64,000 nt of DNA, taken from Escallonia rubra (lineage: Eukaryota; Streptophyta; Magnoliopsida; Escalloniales; Escalloniaceae). Position 1 is the stretch's first letter, and every line of letters starts with the position of its first letter. Shown here in pieces: positions 1 through 10,799 of this stretch. The position numbers and the translations under genes are program-made. The notes beneath the pieces are model-generated. The model made no database searches. It had not been told where the DNA came from and saw nothing but the letters and a program-made list of their open reading frames with translations. Location: the NCBI GenBank assembly GCA_033065855.1, contig JAVXUO010001766.1, positions 186,001 to 250,000 of the forward strand. Direction: 5' to 3'.

Positions 1-482
1 TCTGCCTCGCTTCTTCGTCGAGTTCCTCATGTCCTACTTAATTCATTCATTTCACCGGTATTTGCTAAAAAGGATCTTGTTCTGGGTGCTTGGCTGGAGC
101 AGCTCTTTCTTTTCGATTCTACAATTGTTGCAACAAGAAAAACCCTGTTTTGGCCTTCAAGGAAGATAAAAACTGGCTCATTCCCTGAAGCACTGGAAAT
201 GAAAATAAGACCATCAGTCCTTGGGTTCTATTACTATAAGGACCATTCATCTGGAAAAAGTACTCCATGTAAGTATAAAAAATAATCAAGCTACTGGATG
301 TACCTTACATAGGAAAATTCACAAAGAAAAAATTAATCAATAATATTATTCACAAAGAAAAAAATAATCAATAATATTAGGGTTTTTTGGGTGAAGACAA
401 CAGAAATAATTAAGAAGTGTGAGCTTAGTGCAACATATTCCAACGTCAAAGGAATGTCATAAAACTATGAGGCTTGGCATGA
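1..482. other. Intergenic flank upstream of U1-1; diverged repeat
   Basis: No gene is seen. Positions about 62-240 resemble 45245-45450 (shared stretches around 'gatcttgtt', 'gtgcttgg', 'tcgat' and 'cctgttt'), so this is a duplicated cluster flank. From about 415 the sequence matches the flank before the U1 copies near 49430 and 52965. Confidence 0.5.
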
Positions 483-532
483 GTCCCGCATCGGGAAAAG
501 AAGAATGAGGGGTGATAGTCAGAGTATGAAAC
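483..532 (+). promoter_or_regulatory. U1-1 promoter: USE and TATA-like box
   Basis: The USE is gtcccgcatcg at 483-493, one mismatch from the plant consensus RTCCCACATCG. A TATA-like tatgaaac lies at 525-532, 31 nt before +1. The 31-nt gap between the elements is the Pol II snRNA spacing; Pol III plant snRNA promoters have them about one helical turn closer. Confidence 0.8.
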
Positions 533-555
533 AGAAGGATAAAACACAGGTAAAC

Positions 556-717
556 ATACTTACCTGGACGGGGTCAATGGGTGATCAAGAAGGCCCATGG
601 CCTTGGTTAGTGACCTCCATTGCACTTTGGAGGGGTGCTCGCCTAAGGTCTACCCAAGTGGTGGAGCCTACGTCATAATTTGTGCTAGTGGGGGCCTGCG
701 TTCGCGCGGCCCCCTCC
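556..717 (+). ncRNA. U1: U1 spliceosomal snRNA, copy 1
   Basis: U1 base-pairs with the 5' splice site in the nuclear U1 snRNP. The gene opens with atacttacctg, whose ACTTACCTG is the invariant 5'-splice-site complement. The body holds the stem-loop I and II segments (cattgcactttggaggggtg), a uridine-rich Sm site (ataatttgtg near 675) and the closing hairpin of the 3' end (gcctgcg...cgcggcccc). The length of 162 nt equals the usual plant U1. It differs from its paralogues by few bases and has its own USE and TATA-like box. It looks intact and is the best U1 here. The 3' end is placed at the end of the terminal hairpin. Confidence 0.93.
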
Positions 718-1818
718 AATATACTTATAAGTAGTTATTTAGCATGGCATACATGAATTTTTTATAACATCTCACTATTTGCATTTAAAAGTTTACAAAA
801 CCAACCATATTCTTATAAGTAGTTATTTAGCATGGCATACATGATGCGTCTTGAAAAATAAAGGTATAGTCTGATTTTTTAAAAAAAAATCAAGATTTAC
901 ATACAAGTATATATTGTCATTATATGTAGTTACTTACCCTTTAAATTGTGAAAACCGAACATGTAATTATATGTAGTTACTCACCCTTTAACTATTCATT
1001 TGTATCACTTCTTACAAATTTCTTAGAATGCCTAGTGTCACCATTTTAGATAGGTAGTTATGTAACACTAAAATAGGTGTTACACAAAAAAGGTATTTTC
1101 TTTATTTATGGTATAGAAATTAATAGATTGAGAGAAAGATATAAAAGTATAGATTAGAAGATGCAGCATGTAGCATGTGCTAAATTAGACAAAATAGAAA
1201 GTTACGAAAACGTGCAAGTTACTAGTTTAAATGTAGTTATGTGTTCTTGCTTTTATTTTAATTTATTTTATCTGAAAGTGACAAGATTTTAGCTCATGGT
1301 TGCGAAGCGGCATCATTTGGATGTGGTCACTAGTCTTTGCGAATGTTTGTATCGCCAGTGATGCACCGCACCGGATGAAAAAGCGACGGCGTAAAGGAAG
1401 AAAAAAATAGCAGAAAATGAGAATAAAATGATTAAGCTGGGGTCGGAGGATTTTGCAAAGAGGAGATGGAGAGTGCTTATCTGAGAAAGTGATACAGTTA
1501 GAAAAATAAGAGAACCACTTAAAACCTAATCCCACCTGGGATGGCGTTCCCATCAAGCTCCCAAGTTGGAGCGCAAATTCAAGAATCTCAGGGAGATTTG
1601 TGGCCTACCTACGAGAATCCGGCCACAAATAAAGTCATGAAGATAAGTTGAAATTCCAAAATTTGTTGCATTTCACTCAAGAAAACTGAAGCAGTGGCCT
1701 ACATAGTGTCAGTCTAAAGTTAATAGGAAAGTAAAATAGTATCAGAATTCAGTTCTCTTTGATCCTGCTTAGAAGGGAGAAAGAAGCAGGGCTTCAAGTG
1801 TAATATCTGTTTCTCAAC
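718..1818. other. Intergenic, AT-rich; no gene seen
   Basis: No supported gene. A direct repeat of about 40 nt ('ataagtagttatttagcatggcatac') occurs near 726 and 815, and 'tatgtagttactyaccctttaa' recurs near 924 and 974. A short hairpin (gtaacac/gtgttac) near 1063 is followed by sequence resembling 8020-8090. The 97-codon frame on the minus strand at 1263-1556 shows no recognisable domain. Confidence 0.4.
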
Positions 1819-1923
1819 TTTTTTGGCTACCATCAAGTGTAATATCTGTTCTTATCAATTTAATTTCTTTCTTGTGGGTCATTGCTCCACTTGTTCTCAA
1901 TTAATTTTTTGAGGGTGAGAGTG
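1819..1923 (+). pseudogene. Degenerate U2 snRNA fragment
   Basis: This matches U2 from ttttggcta through the Sm-site region (ttaattttttgagg), but has cc for ga in 'ggctaccatcaag', gtaata for the branch-site-pairing gtagta, and many changes around cttgtgggtcattg. It lacks the 5' end and the 3' stem-loops. Many of its differences recur in the U2 pseudogene at 43355, so the two share an ancestor distinct from the canonical copies. Confidence 0.75.
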
Positions 1924-2313
1924 GATATGTTTCACATTGATCATTACCAAATCCAGACACAAAGAAAGTAGCGTCGTAAGCAAAACCTGCAAAGCCATGA
2001 ACATCTAGAACATTGAGTGTAAAATTACTTTCAAGAACATTTAGTGTAATTTTACTTTCAAGAACATCTATTGGTTAATAAGCTATATAATGCTTGTAAA
2101 GCATATTGTAATCTTCTCAATAAAATTATGAACTAACCCTTTGCTTCTATTGGAAAAATAGTTAGGACTGTAGAAGTCGTTGCATTTGGCTCTATCATGT
2201 GCTAGAAAATACAAAAGTATCGCCTTGAAGTTCAATTTCATCCCACACAGAGGAGAAAAAGAAGGGGGCATGGAAAGTGGGGATAAAATCAGAAACTGAG
2301 CACCTTATCAAGC
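1924..2313. repeat. U2 upstream flank, duplicated at 44095-44460
   Basis: The stretch from 'gatatgtttcacattgatcattacc' to the U2 start is closely similar to 44097-44460, including the sequence upstream of USE and TATA. The two U2 genes therefore descend from one duplicated segment. Near 2010-2070 an approximately 38-nt unit (gagtgtaaaattactttcaagaac) is duplicated in tandem only here. Confidence 0.75.
2240..2290 (+). promoter_or_regulatory. U2-A promoter: USE-like and TATA
   Basis: The USE-like atcccacacag is at 2240-2250 (mismatches at its 3' end) and ataaaatc at 2283-2290, 31 nt before the U2 start. The 32-nt gap between elements is Pol II type. Confidence 0.7.
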
Positions 2314-2508
2314 ATACCTTTCTCGGCCTTTTGGCTAAGATCAAGTGTAGTATCTGTTCTTATCAGTTTAATATCTGATATGTGGGCCAATGGCTCACAC
2401 GATATTAAATTAATTTTTTGAGGGGAAGGTTCTTGGTAGCTTGCTACCGGTTCTTTGCGCGTCGCCTTGGCGTTGCACTACTGCCTTGGCCTGGCGCACC
2501 CCACCCAA
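2314..2508 (+). ncRNA. U2: U2 spliceosomal snRNA, copy A
   Basis: U2 pairs with the intron branch point and with U6. The sequence starts atacctttctcggcc. It retains the branch-point-recognition segment gtgtagtatctg, the stem IIa region, the Sm site (ttaattttttgagg) and 3' stem-loops III and IV ending in gcgcaccccaccc. The length of about 195 nt fits plant U2. It differs from the 31854 and 52312 copies only in a few 3'-half bases, such as ttctttgcg for ttccttgcg. With USE and TATA in place it is plausibly functional. The exact 3' nucleotide is uncertain by a few bases. Confidence 0.93.
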
Positions 2509-3389
2509 TTCTATCAACAAAATATCAACTCTGTCCAAATATAAGGACCCTGCCCAAAGTAGGATTTACGACAGCAGCACTGCAAAGCTTGAAGATGTTA
2601 TAGACGTGTAAACCTTCCAGCCAAAAATTACAGTCATATCAAGCCGCACACCCTACCTAAACAAGATTTGATTTCCACTTTTGAAGTCAAGTTTATCCGC
2701 TAGGTTGAGCACAACTCGACCTAAAAGCCTGTTTGACAGAAGATGTTGGTAATCTCAAAATATACTGTTTAAGCTGAGAGAATCCAACAGTGTATGTAAT
2801 TCAGAAGCATACTGTTTCAATAGTCCCAAAAACACATAATAGCAGCGGCTACAAATTACTTTACCAATTAGATTGGTATCAGTATCAAGACTCTTATGAT
2901 GGAGAGAATGAGCTAGATCAGTACCTGCGGAATCAGTTATTTATCTGCTAACTAGTGCTCCCACGAGTATCTCAATTTGGAGGCTGAAAAGCTAAAATAA
3001 GAAGAAAACTAAAACTAAAAAATGAAAGATCACAAGCTCCGGGAACAGTGGTATTATGCCAGCTTTTGACTGATGTAATATCAAACTAAAACTGCACAAT
3101 AATAGAAATATGCTTAATGGCCGCATCAACAAACAGGTGGAAGCCTAAAGAAAGACAAACCTAATTTTAAACTTTTCTTGGTAGACATCAGCTTATTTGA
3201 TAAGGAATCAAGATTTTGTATTCCCATCTGAACCAACTTTGTGTTTGAGGGGCCATTGATACAGTGTAGTAATCTAATCTAGGGCAAAATATCGCCTTCT
3301 CAGACTCATTATACTCTGCCCAAGACCTTAGATTAAAGAAAACTCGGTCCTTGCAAAACACAGTTGGGTCAAAATAGTTGCCCAAATAT
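2509..3389. other. Intergenic between U2-A and repeat block I
   Basis: No gene is seen. The segment around 3050-3150 ('atgccagcttttgac', 'aggtggaagcctaaag') recurs near 4370, 23670, 29985, 50795 and 60420, so it belongs to the dispersed U2-flank repeat. Confidence 0.5.
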
Positions 3390-3716
3390 CAGGACCCCTC
3401 CCAAAGTAGGAATGACAACAGAAGCACTGCAAGGCTTGAAGATTTTATAGAAACCAAACAGCAATTTGTAGAATTTCATTGTGGCTTTCAAGCAGGTGAT
3501 TGCCTTGGTATTGCACCACTGCCGAGGCAACAGCCAGTTAGCTCGGCTTTCAAATAGGTAACTGCCTCAATGTTGCACCACTCCTAGGCAACAGCCAGTT
3601 TCCACAATAAACACACCACAGCAGGGATGCCCGTGCAACAGAAGATATCACTAATTTCAAATATCTGGGAGCCCCCGATTGAGGCAGCGGGGATCTGCGT
3701 TGCGCAGCCCCCTCCA
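3390..3716 (+). repeat. Cluster repeat with U1 3'-end remnant, copy I
   Basis: This begins 'atcaggacccctccc' and ends with a decayed U1 3' hairpin ('gcggggatctgcg...cgcagccccctcc'). Related copies are at 49857-50140 and 59549-59740. A unit with 'gcaccactcctaggcaacagccagtt' is repeated inside copies I and II. Only the last approximately 40 nt can be related to U1; the rest is unidentified. Confidence 0.65.
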
Positions 3717-4124
3717 GAACAATTTAAAAGCATTTGAATTTAAACTACCATATTAACCAGTTAAGCAAAATATTAATGACAGTCTATTTGGTTTGTCTAC
3801 CAAGACGTCACAAGCTCACATTTTCAGGATGAGTCTAAAAGCTACATAATAGCAAGTCATTTTTTTTAAATCGCAAATTACCAAACCGGAGAAAGCCAAA
3901 CGAAAAGCAGGCACGCCGCAGGTTTGCGCAATGGGGGAAAGATGCAACCGAAGAAATCGGCCCCCCACAGACAAATAACAGCAGTGGGCTTGAAAAAGTG
4001 AGGAGATGCATTTATATTATGTACTTATTTCCAATGCATCAGTAGAACTATCAAAAGGGGTGCAGACATTTGCGGAATAGCACTGGGCTCCATCGAGTGG
4101 TTTAAAGTCGTTATCATCTTAGGC

Positions 4125-4176
4125 ACACATCTCTCAGCATTTAGCTAAGATCAAGCCTAGTCTCTGTTCTGTTGAA
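4125..4176 (+). pseudogene. U2 5'-end fragment, copy I
   Basis: The sequence around 'agctaagatcaag' and 'tctctgttctgttgaa' matches the first approximately 50 nt of U2 with several substitutions. Equivalent fragments are at 50560 and 60181 inside the same repeat block, so they were copied together. Confidence 0.6.
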
Positions 4177-4179
4177 TGG

Positions 4180-4970
4180 CATTGCAACTCATACTCCATC
4201 AATTAGATTGGTAAGAGTATCAAGACTTATATGGTGAAGAAAGAATAACATCTAGATCGGTACCTGCAGAATCACTGATTGAACTTCCGAAACTACTGCT
4301 ACTCCACAAGTATCTCTAAAGCTTAAAAACCAAATATCTCAACTCAGGAAACAGTGATATAATGCCAGCTTTTGACTGAAGTGCTTTCCCAATTCAAGCC
4401 AAACAACAATAGAAAACATGCTTATTGGCCGCATCATCAACCAGGTGGAAGCCTAAAGAAAAACAGAACTAGATATCTTTCTTCAACGACAGAACACCAT
4501 TAGCCACACAGGGTAACACAGACAGAACAAAAGATAATATGTAGCTCTCAAAACAGTCAAGATAAAGATAAGCAACCTCCATATGAAAACACAATCGCGA
4601 AGATAACTTGAAATTTCAAAATTGGTTGCACTCTGATTTATAGAAAGGGAAGCAGTGGCCTGCATCGTGTAATTTTGAAGTATGGACTCTCTGACTTCTT
4701 GAAAGGGAAGCAGTAACTCCATCCTCATATTCTAGAAGAGCCTCCTTCCCATTCTTCTTCACCAAGTCCGGGGTGTTCTACATCTATTGGGTGTTTGGCA
4801 GAGAAAGAAAATTTCTTTGCTCTTTTCTTGCTAAATGTTTTTACGACTCTCAGCCCTTTTCCCTTCTGAACGAGACAGTGGTTATTTAAGCGGATCCCAG
4901 ACATGAGGGTTTAGTTCCATATAACAAAGTAGGAACTGAGTAAATAAAAAAGAATTGGACATAACCTTCT
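4180..4970. repeat. Repeat-block flank leading to the LINE insertion
   Basis: Closely similar to 50620-51010 plus 51760-52050 and to 60240-61020. In those copies this flank leads into a U2 gene; here it leads into a LINE and then a U1 promoter. The reading frames here show no recognisable product. Confidence 0.7.
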
Positions 4971-5674
4971 GGAGTTTAACAAAGAAAGGTAACTTCACTA
5001 TCAACTCTGCATGGCAACATCTGAGAACAAAACAAATCAAGGTACCATGGTGGAAGTTAATATGGTTCAGTGGACACATACCTAAACGTGCACTGATCCT
5101 TTGGATGCTATGTAAAGGAGGACTGAGAACCAAAAACAGACTCAAGAATTGGAATTGCATTACAGATGACACATGCTCTTTGTGCTTGACACAGTGAAGA
5201 TGTGAATCACCTATTTTGGAGATGCACTTATACTGCCAACCTATGGAAATTAATCCTACAGAATCTACAAGCACCATATCAATGAATTCCTGGGATGAGT
5301 TATTGAAATATGCTATTGAGAACTTTAGAGGTAAAAGTTTTCGAGGGAGACTACGGAAGCTGGTGTTTGCAATTGCTGTCTATATAATCTGGATGGAGAG
5401 GAATACAAGAATTTTTTAAGGCAAACAAAGAACAGAGGAAGAATTGCTCCAGATAATCAAGCAAATGGTCCGATGGTGAGTAAGAGGATGGGTATAAGTA
5501 CATGAAAAATGCTAGAAACAGAAATTTTTGCAATCGTTGGGGAATTAATGTAGGCATCCTTTGGATTTAGTTGTAATAATAGAGATGGTAGAATTGGTGT
5601 GTAGACAGAATGTATAGCTGAGGAATAGCTGGAATATGGATGTTGACATTTCACCCAAAAAAAAAAAACCTTCT
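4963..5674 (+). mobile_element. 5'-truncated LINE with poly-A tail and target duplication
   Basis: The LINE body runs from 4971 to a 12-A tail at 5657-5668. The flanking sequence aaccttct is present before (4963-4970) and after (5667-5674) it. Paralogous empty sites at about 52055 and 61020 read straight through from 'gacataacctt' to 'ctctttatgaca'. The coding part shows the zinc-binding domain that ends plant L1 ORF2 proteins: an S-A-W motif, then a PWW-K-IWF block, ILW, and a CSLCL pair, continuing in another frame with an IWMERN motif near 5390-5402. Only the far 3' end of ORF2 is present, with a frameshift near 5190, so it cannot move on its own. Confidence 0.88.
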
Positions 5675-5782
5675 CTCTTTATGACAGTAAGAAGTTGAGG
5701 TAAGAGATTACTGTATACTCAGAATAAAAACCTTCTCTCTTTACGTCAAAGGAATGTCATAAAACTATGAGGCTTGGCATGA
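5675..5782. other. Junction between U2-type flank and U1 promoter
   Basis: After the LINE the U2 upstream flank continues to about 5720. A short copy of 'aaaaccttctctcttt' appears at about 5727-5742, and then 'acgtcaaaggaatgtc' of the U1 upstream flank begins. The U2 gene expected at this place is absent. Confidence 0.65.
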
Positions 5783-5832
5783 GTCCCGCATCCGGAAAAG
5801 AAGAATGAGGGGTGATAGTCAGAGTATGAAAC
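5783..5832 (+). promoter_or_regulatory. U1-2 promoter: USE and TATA-like box
   Basis: The USE gtcccgcatcc at 5783-5793 has two mismatches to RTCCCACATCG, one of them in the last base. A TATA-like tatgaaac is at 5825-5832, 31 nt before +1. Confidence 0.7.
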
Positions 5833-5855
5833 AGAAGGGTAAAACACATGTAAAC

Positions 5856-6018
5856 ATACTTACCTGGACGGGGTCAATGGGTGTTCAAGAAGGCCCATGG
5901 CCTAGGTTAGTGACCTCCATTGCACTTTGGAGGGGTGCTCGCCTAAGGTCTACCCAAGTGGTGGAGCCTACGTCATAATTTGTGCTAGTGGGGGGCCTGC
6001 GTTCGCGCGGCCCCCTCC
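5856..6018 (+). ncRNA. U1: U1 spliceosomal snRNA, copy 2
   Basis: The same architecture as copy 1 is present: atacttacctg at the 5' end, stem-loop sequences, the Sm region ataatttgtg and the terminal hairpin. It is 163 nt because a G run before the last hairpin has one extra G, and it carries gtgttcaag where copy 1 has gtgatcaag. The promoter is slightly weaker by USE match. A reverse-strand 157-codon frame crosses it but is chance overlap. It could be functional or a recent pseudogene. Confidence 0.88.
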
Positions 6019-6690
6019 AATATACTTTCAAATATTTGTGTGGCCATTGATACAGTGAAGTGATCAAATGTACCGTTGGGTGTGTGGTTAAGAAAGACTC
6101 TTTCTTTTGCTTTCTTGGTGGATGTTTTTGCAACTCCGTCCTTTTTCCCTTCTGAACGAGACACTGGCTATTTAAGCTACAAGAACATATGCAGAATCCA
6201 AAACATATAAGAGTAGCGAACTTGGTAAATGAAGAGAATTGGACATAACTACCACTCTTTAAGACAGAGTACGAAGTTGAAATCATGTTATTTATTGCCT
6301 CAACAATATATAGGCACGGTTTTCTGCTGCAATTAGCACTTCTAACTTGCAAAACCACTAGCCTGTTTTGTGTAAATTGACAAAAAGAAGCGTCTATTTC
6401 CGCACTATATAGTGCCCTTTTACACTATTTATCTATCGTAAAAAAATACATTACCTCCCATATCAAAAGAGATTTTTAATGAGACAGGAGCACTTAATAT
6501 GATTGTTTAGCATTATAACGGATTTGCTTTAAGTGTCTTCTAGAAAATTAGGACTTTCTGACCTACCCTCAACCTTACACCATCCACCTTTTAATCCAAT
6601 GGCCAGGCTTTCGTCTTCCATCACCCCATAGATCTATATAAGGAACCAGCACCCGTTTCCATAGTATAGTGTTATAGTCTGGTCATCATG
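6019..6690. other. Intergenic after U1-2
   Basis: No gene. The first approximately 60 nt matches the U1 3' flank seen after 59371 ('gtggccattgatacagtgaagtgatcaaatgta'). Around 6110-6350 the sequence resembles U2 upstream flank ('cccttctgaacgagaca'). Confidence 0.5.
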
Positions 6691-6754
6691 GCAACTAGTT
6701 CCTTGCGCGTTGCCTTGGCGTTGCAGTATTGCCTTGGCCTGCCGCACCCCACCC
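6691..6754 (+). pseudogene. U2 3'-end fragment
   Basis: It matches the last approximately 64 nt of U2 (ttccttgcgcgt...gccttggcctg...caccccaccc) with gcaactagtt for the canonical gctaccggtt. The 5' two-thirds are missing. Like the other partial copies it lies on the + strand. Confidence 0.8.
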
Positions 6755-8633
6755 AAATCCAGTCCAACAAAATCTAACTATCATAAATCACAGTCCCACA
6801 ATTGGTGCACACAGATGTAAATAAACACTTGTGTCCAAAAAACACTCATTCGTATGCCTAATAAGAGAATTCAGTGCATCAACTCCCAAGTAAATTGCAC
6901 AAGGTTCACTAAAAAGACTAAACGATAGTGATTGATCATTTCTTGTTACCGCGGAAGCATACTAGCACAAATAGCTACAGTATTAGACACACACTGACCA
7001 TCGCTTTTCATTTTCCAGTGGTGTACCCAACAGCATGACATGTAAAAAATACAGCAAATATGGTAGAGATCAGGAAGTCATTTCGTGATATCAGCCATGT
7101 GCATATTCCATTTACTGCATCATAATGGCATCTATATTATTTCTTGCAATTTAAGCTCAAAACGAGAAAGTTTCTCATAAAACATTTTGGCAAGCTCAAG
7201 TATGCATCTTAGGAGCAGAAAAAGATAGAACTTTAATACCTAGAATCGTTACCTGAGCATGTAATCCTAACGAACACCAATTTATCACAGTTTCCCATTC
7301 TGGTAAGGAACGCCACATGTTTCCCTTACATGTTTCCTGCGAAGTGAGAACAAAAATTCAACTTAATCAACAGCCGGGAACAATGTAATTTTTTTGTCAA
7401 TTACTACTATAGGCGAAGCCAGAAATTTTTCATAACAGCAGGCAAATTAAAAGTATAAGTTCTCCCAAAAAATGAAGGGTATCTTTTAAGACATTAACTA
7501 TGCAAATTAATTTATTTGAAGAACAGTCAAAAAGCAATATGTAGCACATGGTTAGAAGGGAGAAAAGTAAATCAATAAGAGAAAGAAAGAAAAAAAAAAG
7601 TTAAACATCTACTTTTTGGATGGTAAAGGGCTCAGATGACGGAAAATTACACAAGTCAAAAATGAGTGATGACACATTACAAACATTAGTTACAAAACAT
7701 TATGACTAAAAAGATAGCTAGTCACATATACAAACACGAGATGCCGTGCACACACATTGCGTATGCGATTCTGTCATTGCAAACTATGAGTAATGTATTT
7801 TGAGATAATTTGCTTACGCACTGTCGCTTACAAAAGCAATTGAGAGATTGTAATTTGAATTTTCTTCAGATGTGAGGGATAAGGTGAAATGTAGAAGAAA
7901 ATTGATAGTTACCTACAGAGAGTGGGTGTTTGTAACTAATGGTTTTATGGAGAGTGAGTAGTTATATTTTACAATTTTGCCCTCATGACGGACACATGTT
8001 AGCGCCGGAGTCACTCTCAGTGTAACACCAAAAGGGTATTACACAAAAAATAGACTTCTCATTATATATAGTATAGAAGTATAGATTAGTTACAAAAATG
8101 TTGTCACTTTCTAATTGAGAAGGCATGAGATGAGCAATGGAGACGAGATGTTGTCACGGTGAAGTGGCGTCCACGCTGTATCACGGAGGATTAGTCGGGC
8201 GTATGGGTATCCAAAACCCACGCTGTATCACGGAGGATTACTTGCATGGAGCATAATTTTTGCTTTTTGCTTGGATAATCCACCATACTCGGCCCGATAG
8301 AAGAGATTTTGAGGGAGGGGCTTTTTGCTTCGGCTATTCATCAACTAAAAACAGTGGGAAAACATGCAGGTAACTAAGAAAAAGTTGAAAACCAGATGGG
8401 GTTTTTCGAGTGTAAATGATTCAAGAATCCAACCCAAAATTGATGATAGGAAAATCCGTCGAATACAACGTAAAGAATAACCAAAATCCAACTGGGTTTT
8501 GGTTAATAACTCGCTAAATAATCAAATGGGAGTTACCTGGGTTCTACATCTTGTAATGACATTGTTCAACAAGGTAAAAGTGACAACAAATAAGAATTTT
8601 GCACAGTGGGTTTGATTCTGTCAAAACTCAAAA
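6755..8633. other. Intergenic, AT-rich; short repeats only
   Basis: No supported gene. A 23-nt unit (ccacgctgtatcacggagg...) occurs at 8171-8193 and 8218-8240. A stretch at 8020-8095 (gtaacac... then atatagtatagaa) resembles 1063-1140 in the same orientation and may be the end of an unclassified repeat. Confidence 0.4.
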
Positions 8634-8715
8634 GTGCCAAGCTGGGAAGAAAAGGAAGTACCTTAAGAAGGTGCAGTCGAGTTTAATAGCGGTTGTCCTC
8701 TACATTCACACCACC
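8634..8715 (+). repeat. Unidentified conserved hairpin motif, copy 1
   Basis: The text 'gtgccaagctgggaagaaaaggaagtacctt' relates to segments at 28940, 40232 and 41497. In the longer copies a short stem agtacct/aggtact follows. No known RNA or protein was recognised. Confidence 0.4.
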
Positions 8716-10799
8716 GGATGGTGAAGCGTAGTAGAAGAAATGGGAAAGGGAACTTGAAAAGTGCATGGAACTCTGTGTCGTTACAGCGGTGTTATCTGAG
8801 AAGTTTAGCAGTAAAAAGCACAAAGCGTACGGTTGAAGCCTCTCACTCTCTTGCCTCTTCTTCTTTTTATGTTAACAGAAGAAGAACGCTGATATTAATA
8901 TACAAACAACGTGGTCAAATTATTTTTCTATATCGCTGTATTTTCTTAGTTACATAAGTAATTAAGCTTTTTTTAAGAAGATCAGATAAATTTACACTAA
9001 AGTAATACAAGCAACATCAAGAAACTCACATTGCTGAATCTAAAAACACTACAACATTTTTTTTATAAGTACAAATATTAAATTAAAACTATTATAAATC
9101 TCTCTAAAGTCAAAAAATAACTAGATCCTCTGCCCAATACTAGCTCATCTCCCCAACATCGAAGACTTTAGAACCCCAGTGATGACTACTATGCAGTGAG
9201 AGACAAAAAGTCACGTCCAGCCCTTTAGCACCGCCGCTGCAAAATCTGGTAAATTGGATTGCACCACTTCCGCAAAATTCGGCAAAAATTGAAAAAAAAA
9301 AAAAGCACCGTCAAAGCCACAATTCTTCACAAGCCAAAAGATCCAAACCCCTCACCCCCTTCCCCCGCCATCTACCCCTACCTCTCATCCTCACCTCACC
9401 TCCCCACGTATTACAGAAAGACCAAAAGAACAAAAAAGAGTAAACTACCTAACAGATTCTACACCCAAAAAACTTGTTCTCAACCCCACCCCACCCCACC
9501 CCACAGAAGAATAGAAGCAAGAAGGGAGAAACATGACCAAAATTAAACAAGAACAAAATCAGAGAGAAGAAAACAAATAACAACAAATCTAATCACAGAT
9601 CAAGCTACACTTCCACTTAGATTTAGATGTAACTGAGATCTTGAAGAAAAAAACAAAGAAGATCTGGAGGCCATGGTGAGAGTAGTCTAGAGCTTGATCT
9701 TAGGAACCATGGTGGCAGTGAAGCGGCTGGGCAGTGACGTCAAATATGGTCGGGCATGAGAAACAACGAAGCGGCAGCAACTATGATGGCAGCAGGTGGT
9801 CGACTGGGCTACGGTATGTTGGTGGCTGGGCTTGAGAGGAAAATAGGGTGAGGGGAGGCTAGAAACTGAGAAGAAGAGAGACGGGTGGTGGAGTGAGAGG
9901 GGAGGAAGAACATTTCAACCCCCTCCCCCGGCGGCATAAGATCAATTTGTGGGGGATTTTCTAGAGAGGGAAAGTAGATAGAAGGAGGAGCTTCGTGTCC
10001 TAGCCTCTTCTTCTTCTTTTATTCTTTTTTTCCCCTGAGCGAAATAAAAAATATATACCAGAATAAACGAGATTTAAAATTTACAACAACCAAAATAACA
10101 TCAGAGCCAAAACACCACAAGGAACCATCAGAGGGACATGTCAATTTGGGAAGGGCTTCACAGGCTGTAAACTGTCCAACCATTCCTGATGACCACCTTG
10201 ATTAGATCGACAAATAAAAGTCGCCAAAGTTGATGAAATAGACAAAACACCATCTTTTTCTTGGACAACATGCAATAAATGCAACCCCCAGCAGCTGGAA
10301 TTAATTTATATAAAGATTTTGAGGATAACACGTTCCTCCTTACATTAGCGCTCATCTGCAGCATGAAGTCGCAATCAGGAAGTAATATAATACTATGAAG
10401 AAAATGTAACTTGTTAACCTAAGCAATTTCAACTGCCATAACTAATCCAAATGCAATAAATTTTGTAGAAGAGATAAGAATATCAGTACTAGCTCCAATT
10501 CAGACCTGTTGATGATTAAACAATACAATACTCAGACAAAACCACCCATTAACTGTAGACCGAGCACCAAAATGGCATAAAAAACAGTACACGATAGACC
10601 AACACAACTACAACTATCCAAAAAACAAAAGGGTCGAAGGGGAGGATAGAAATGTTCAAAACAATCCTTCTTTTGCATCTTGATATTATGATCATGAATT
10701 TCTTGTGCATCCTGCTACTATTATGATCATGAATCATGACCTTGCGAAGGCGACTCTGAAATCGATTTAAACCTATGATGTTATGCATCAAAACCTAAC
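8716..10799. other. Intergenic; GC-richer island, no confident gene
   Basis: Open frames at 8718-8957 and 9259-9546 lack recognisable domains. The second is low-complexity (proline, threonine, lysine) with accccacccc runs near 9483-9503. The 9670-9980 part is purine-rich and resembles the internal sequence of plant MULEs, but no terminal repeats were found. Confidence 0.35.

Noticed and set aside
4882..5277. 131-codon minus-strand open frame
   Set aside because: Antisense to the LINE zinc-binding domain, which is the supported reading.
5885..6358. 157-codon minus-strand open frame
   Set aside because: It runs antisense through U1 copy 2 and its flank; the corresponding frame is not kept in the other U1 copies and no domain is visible.
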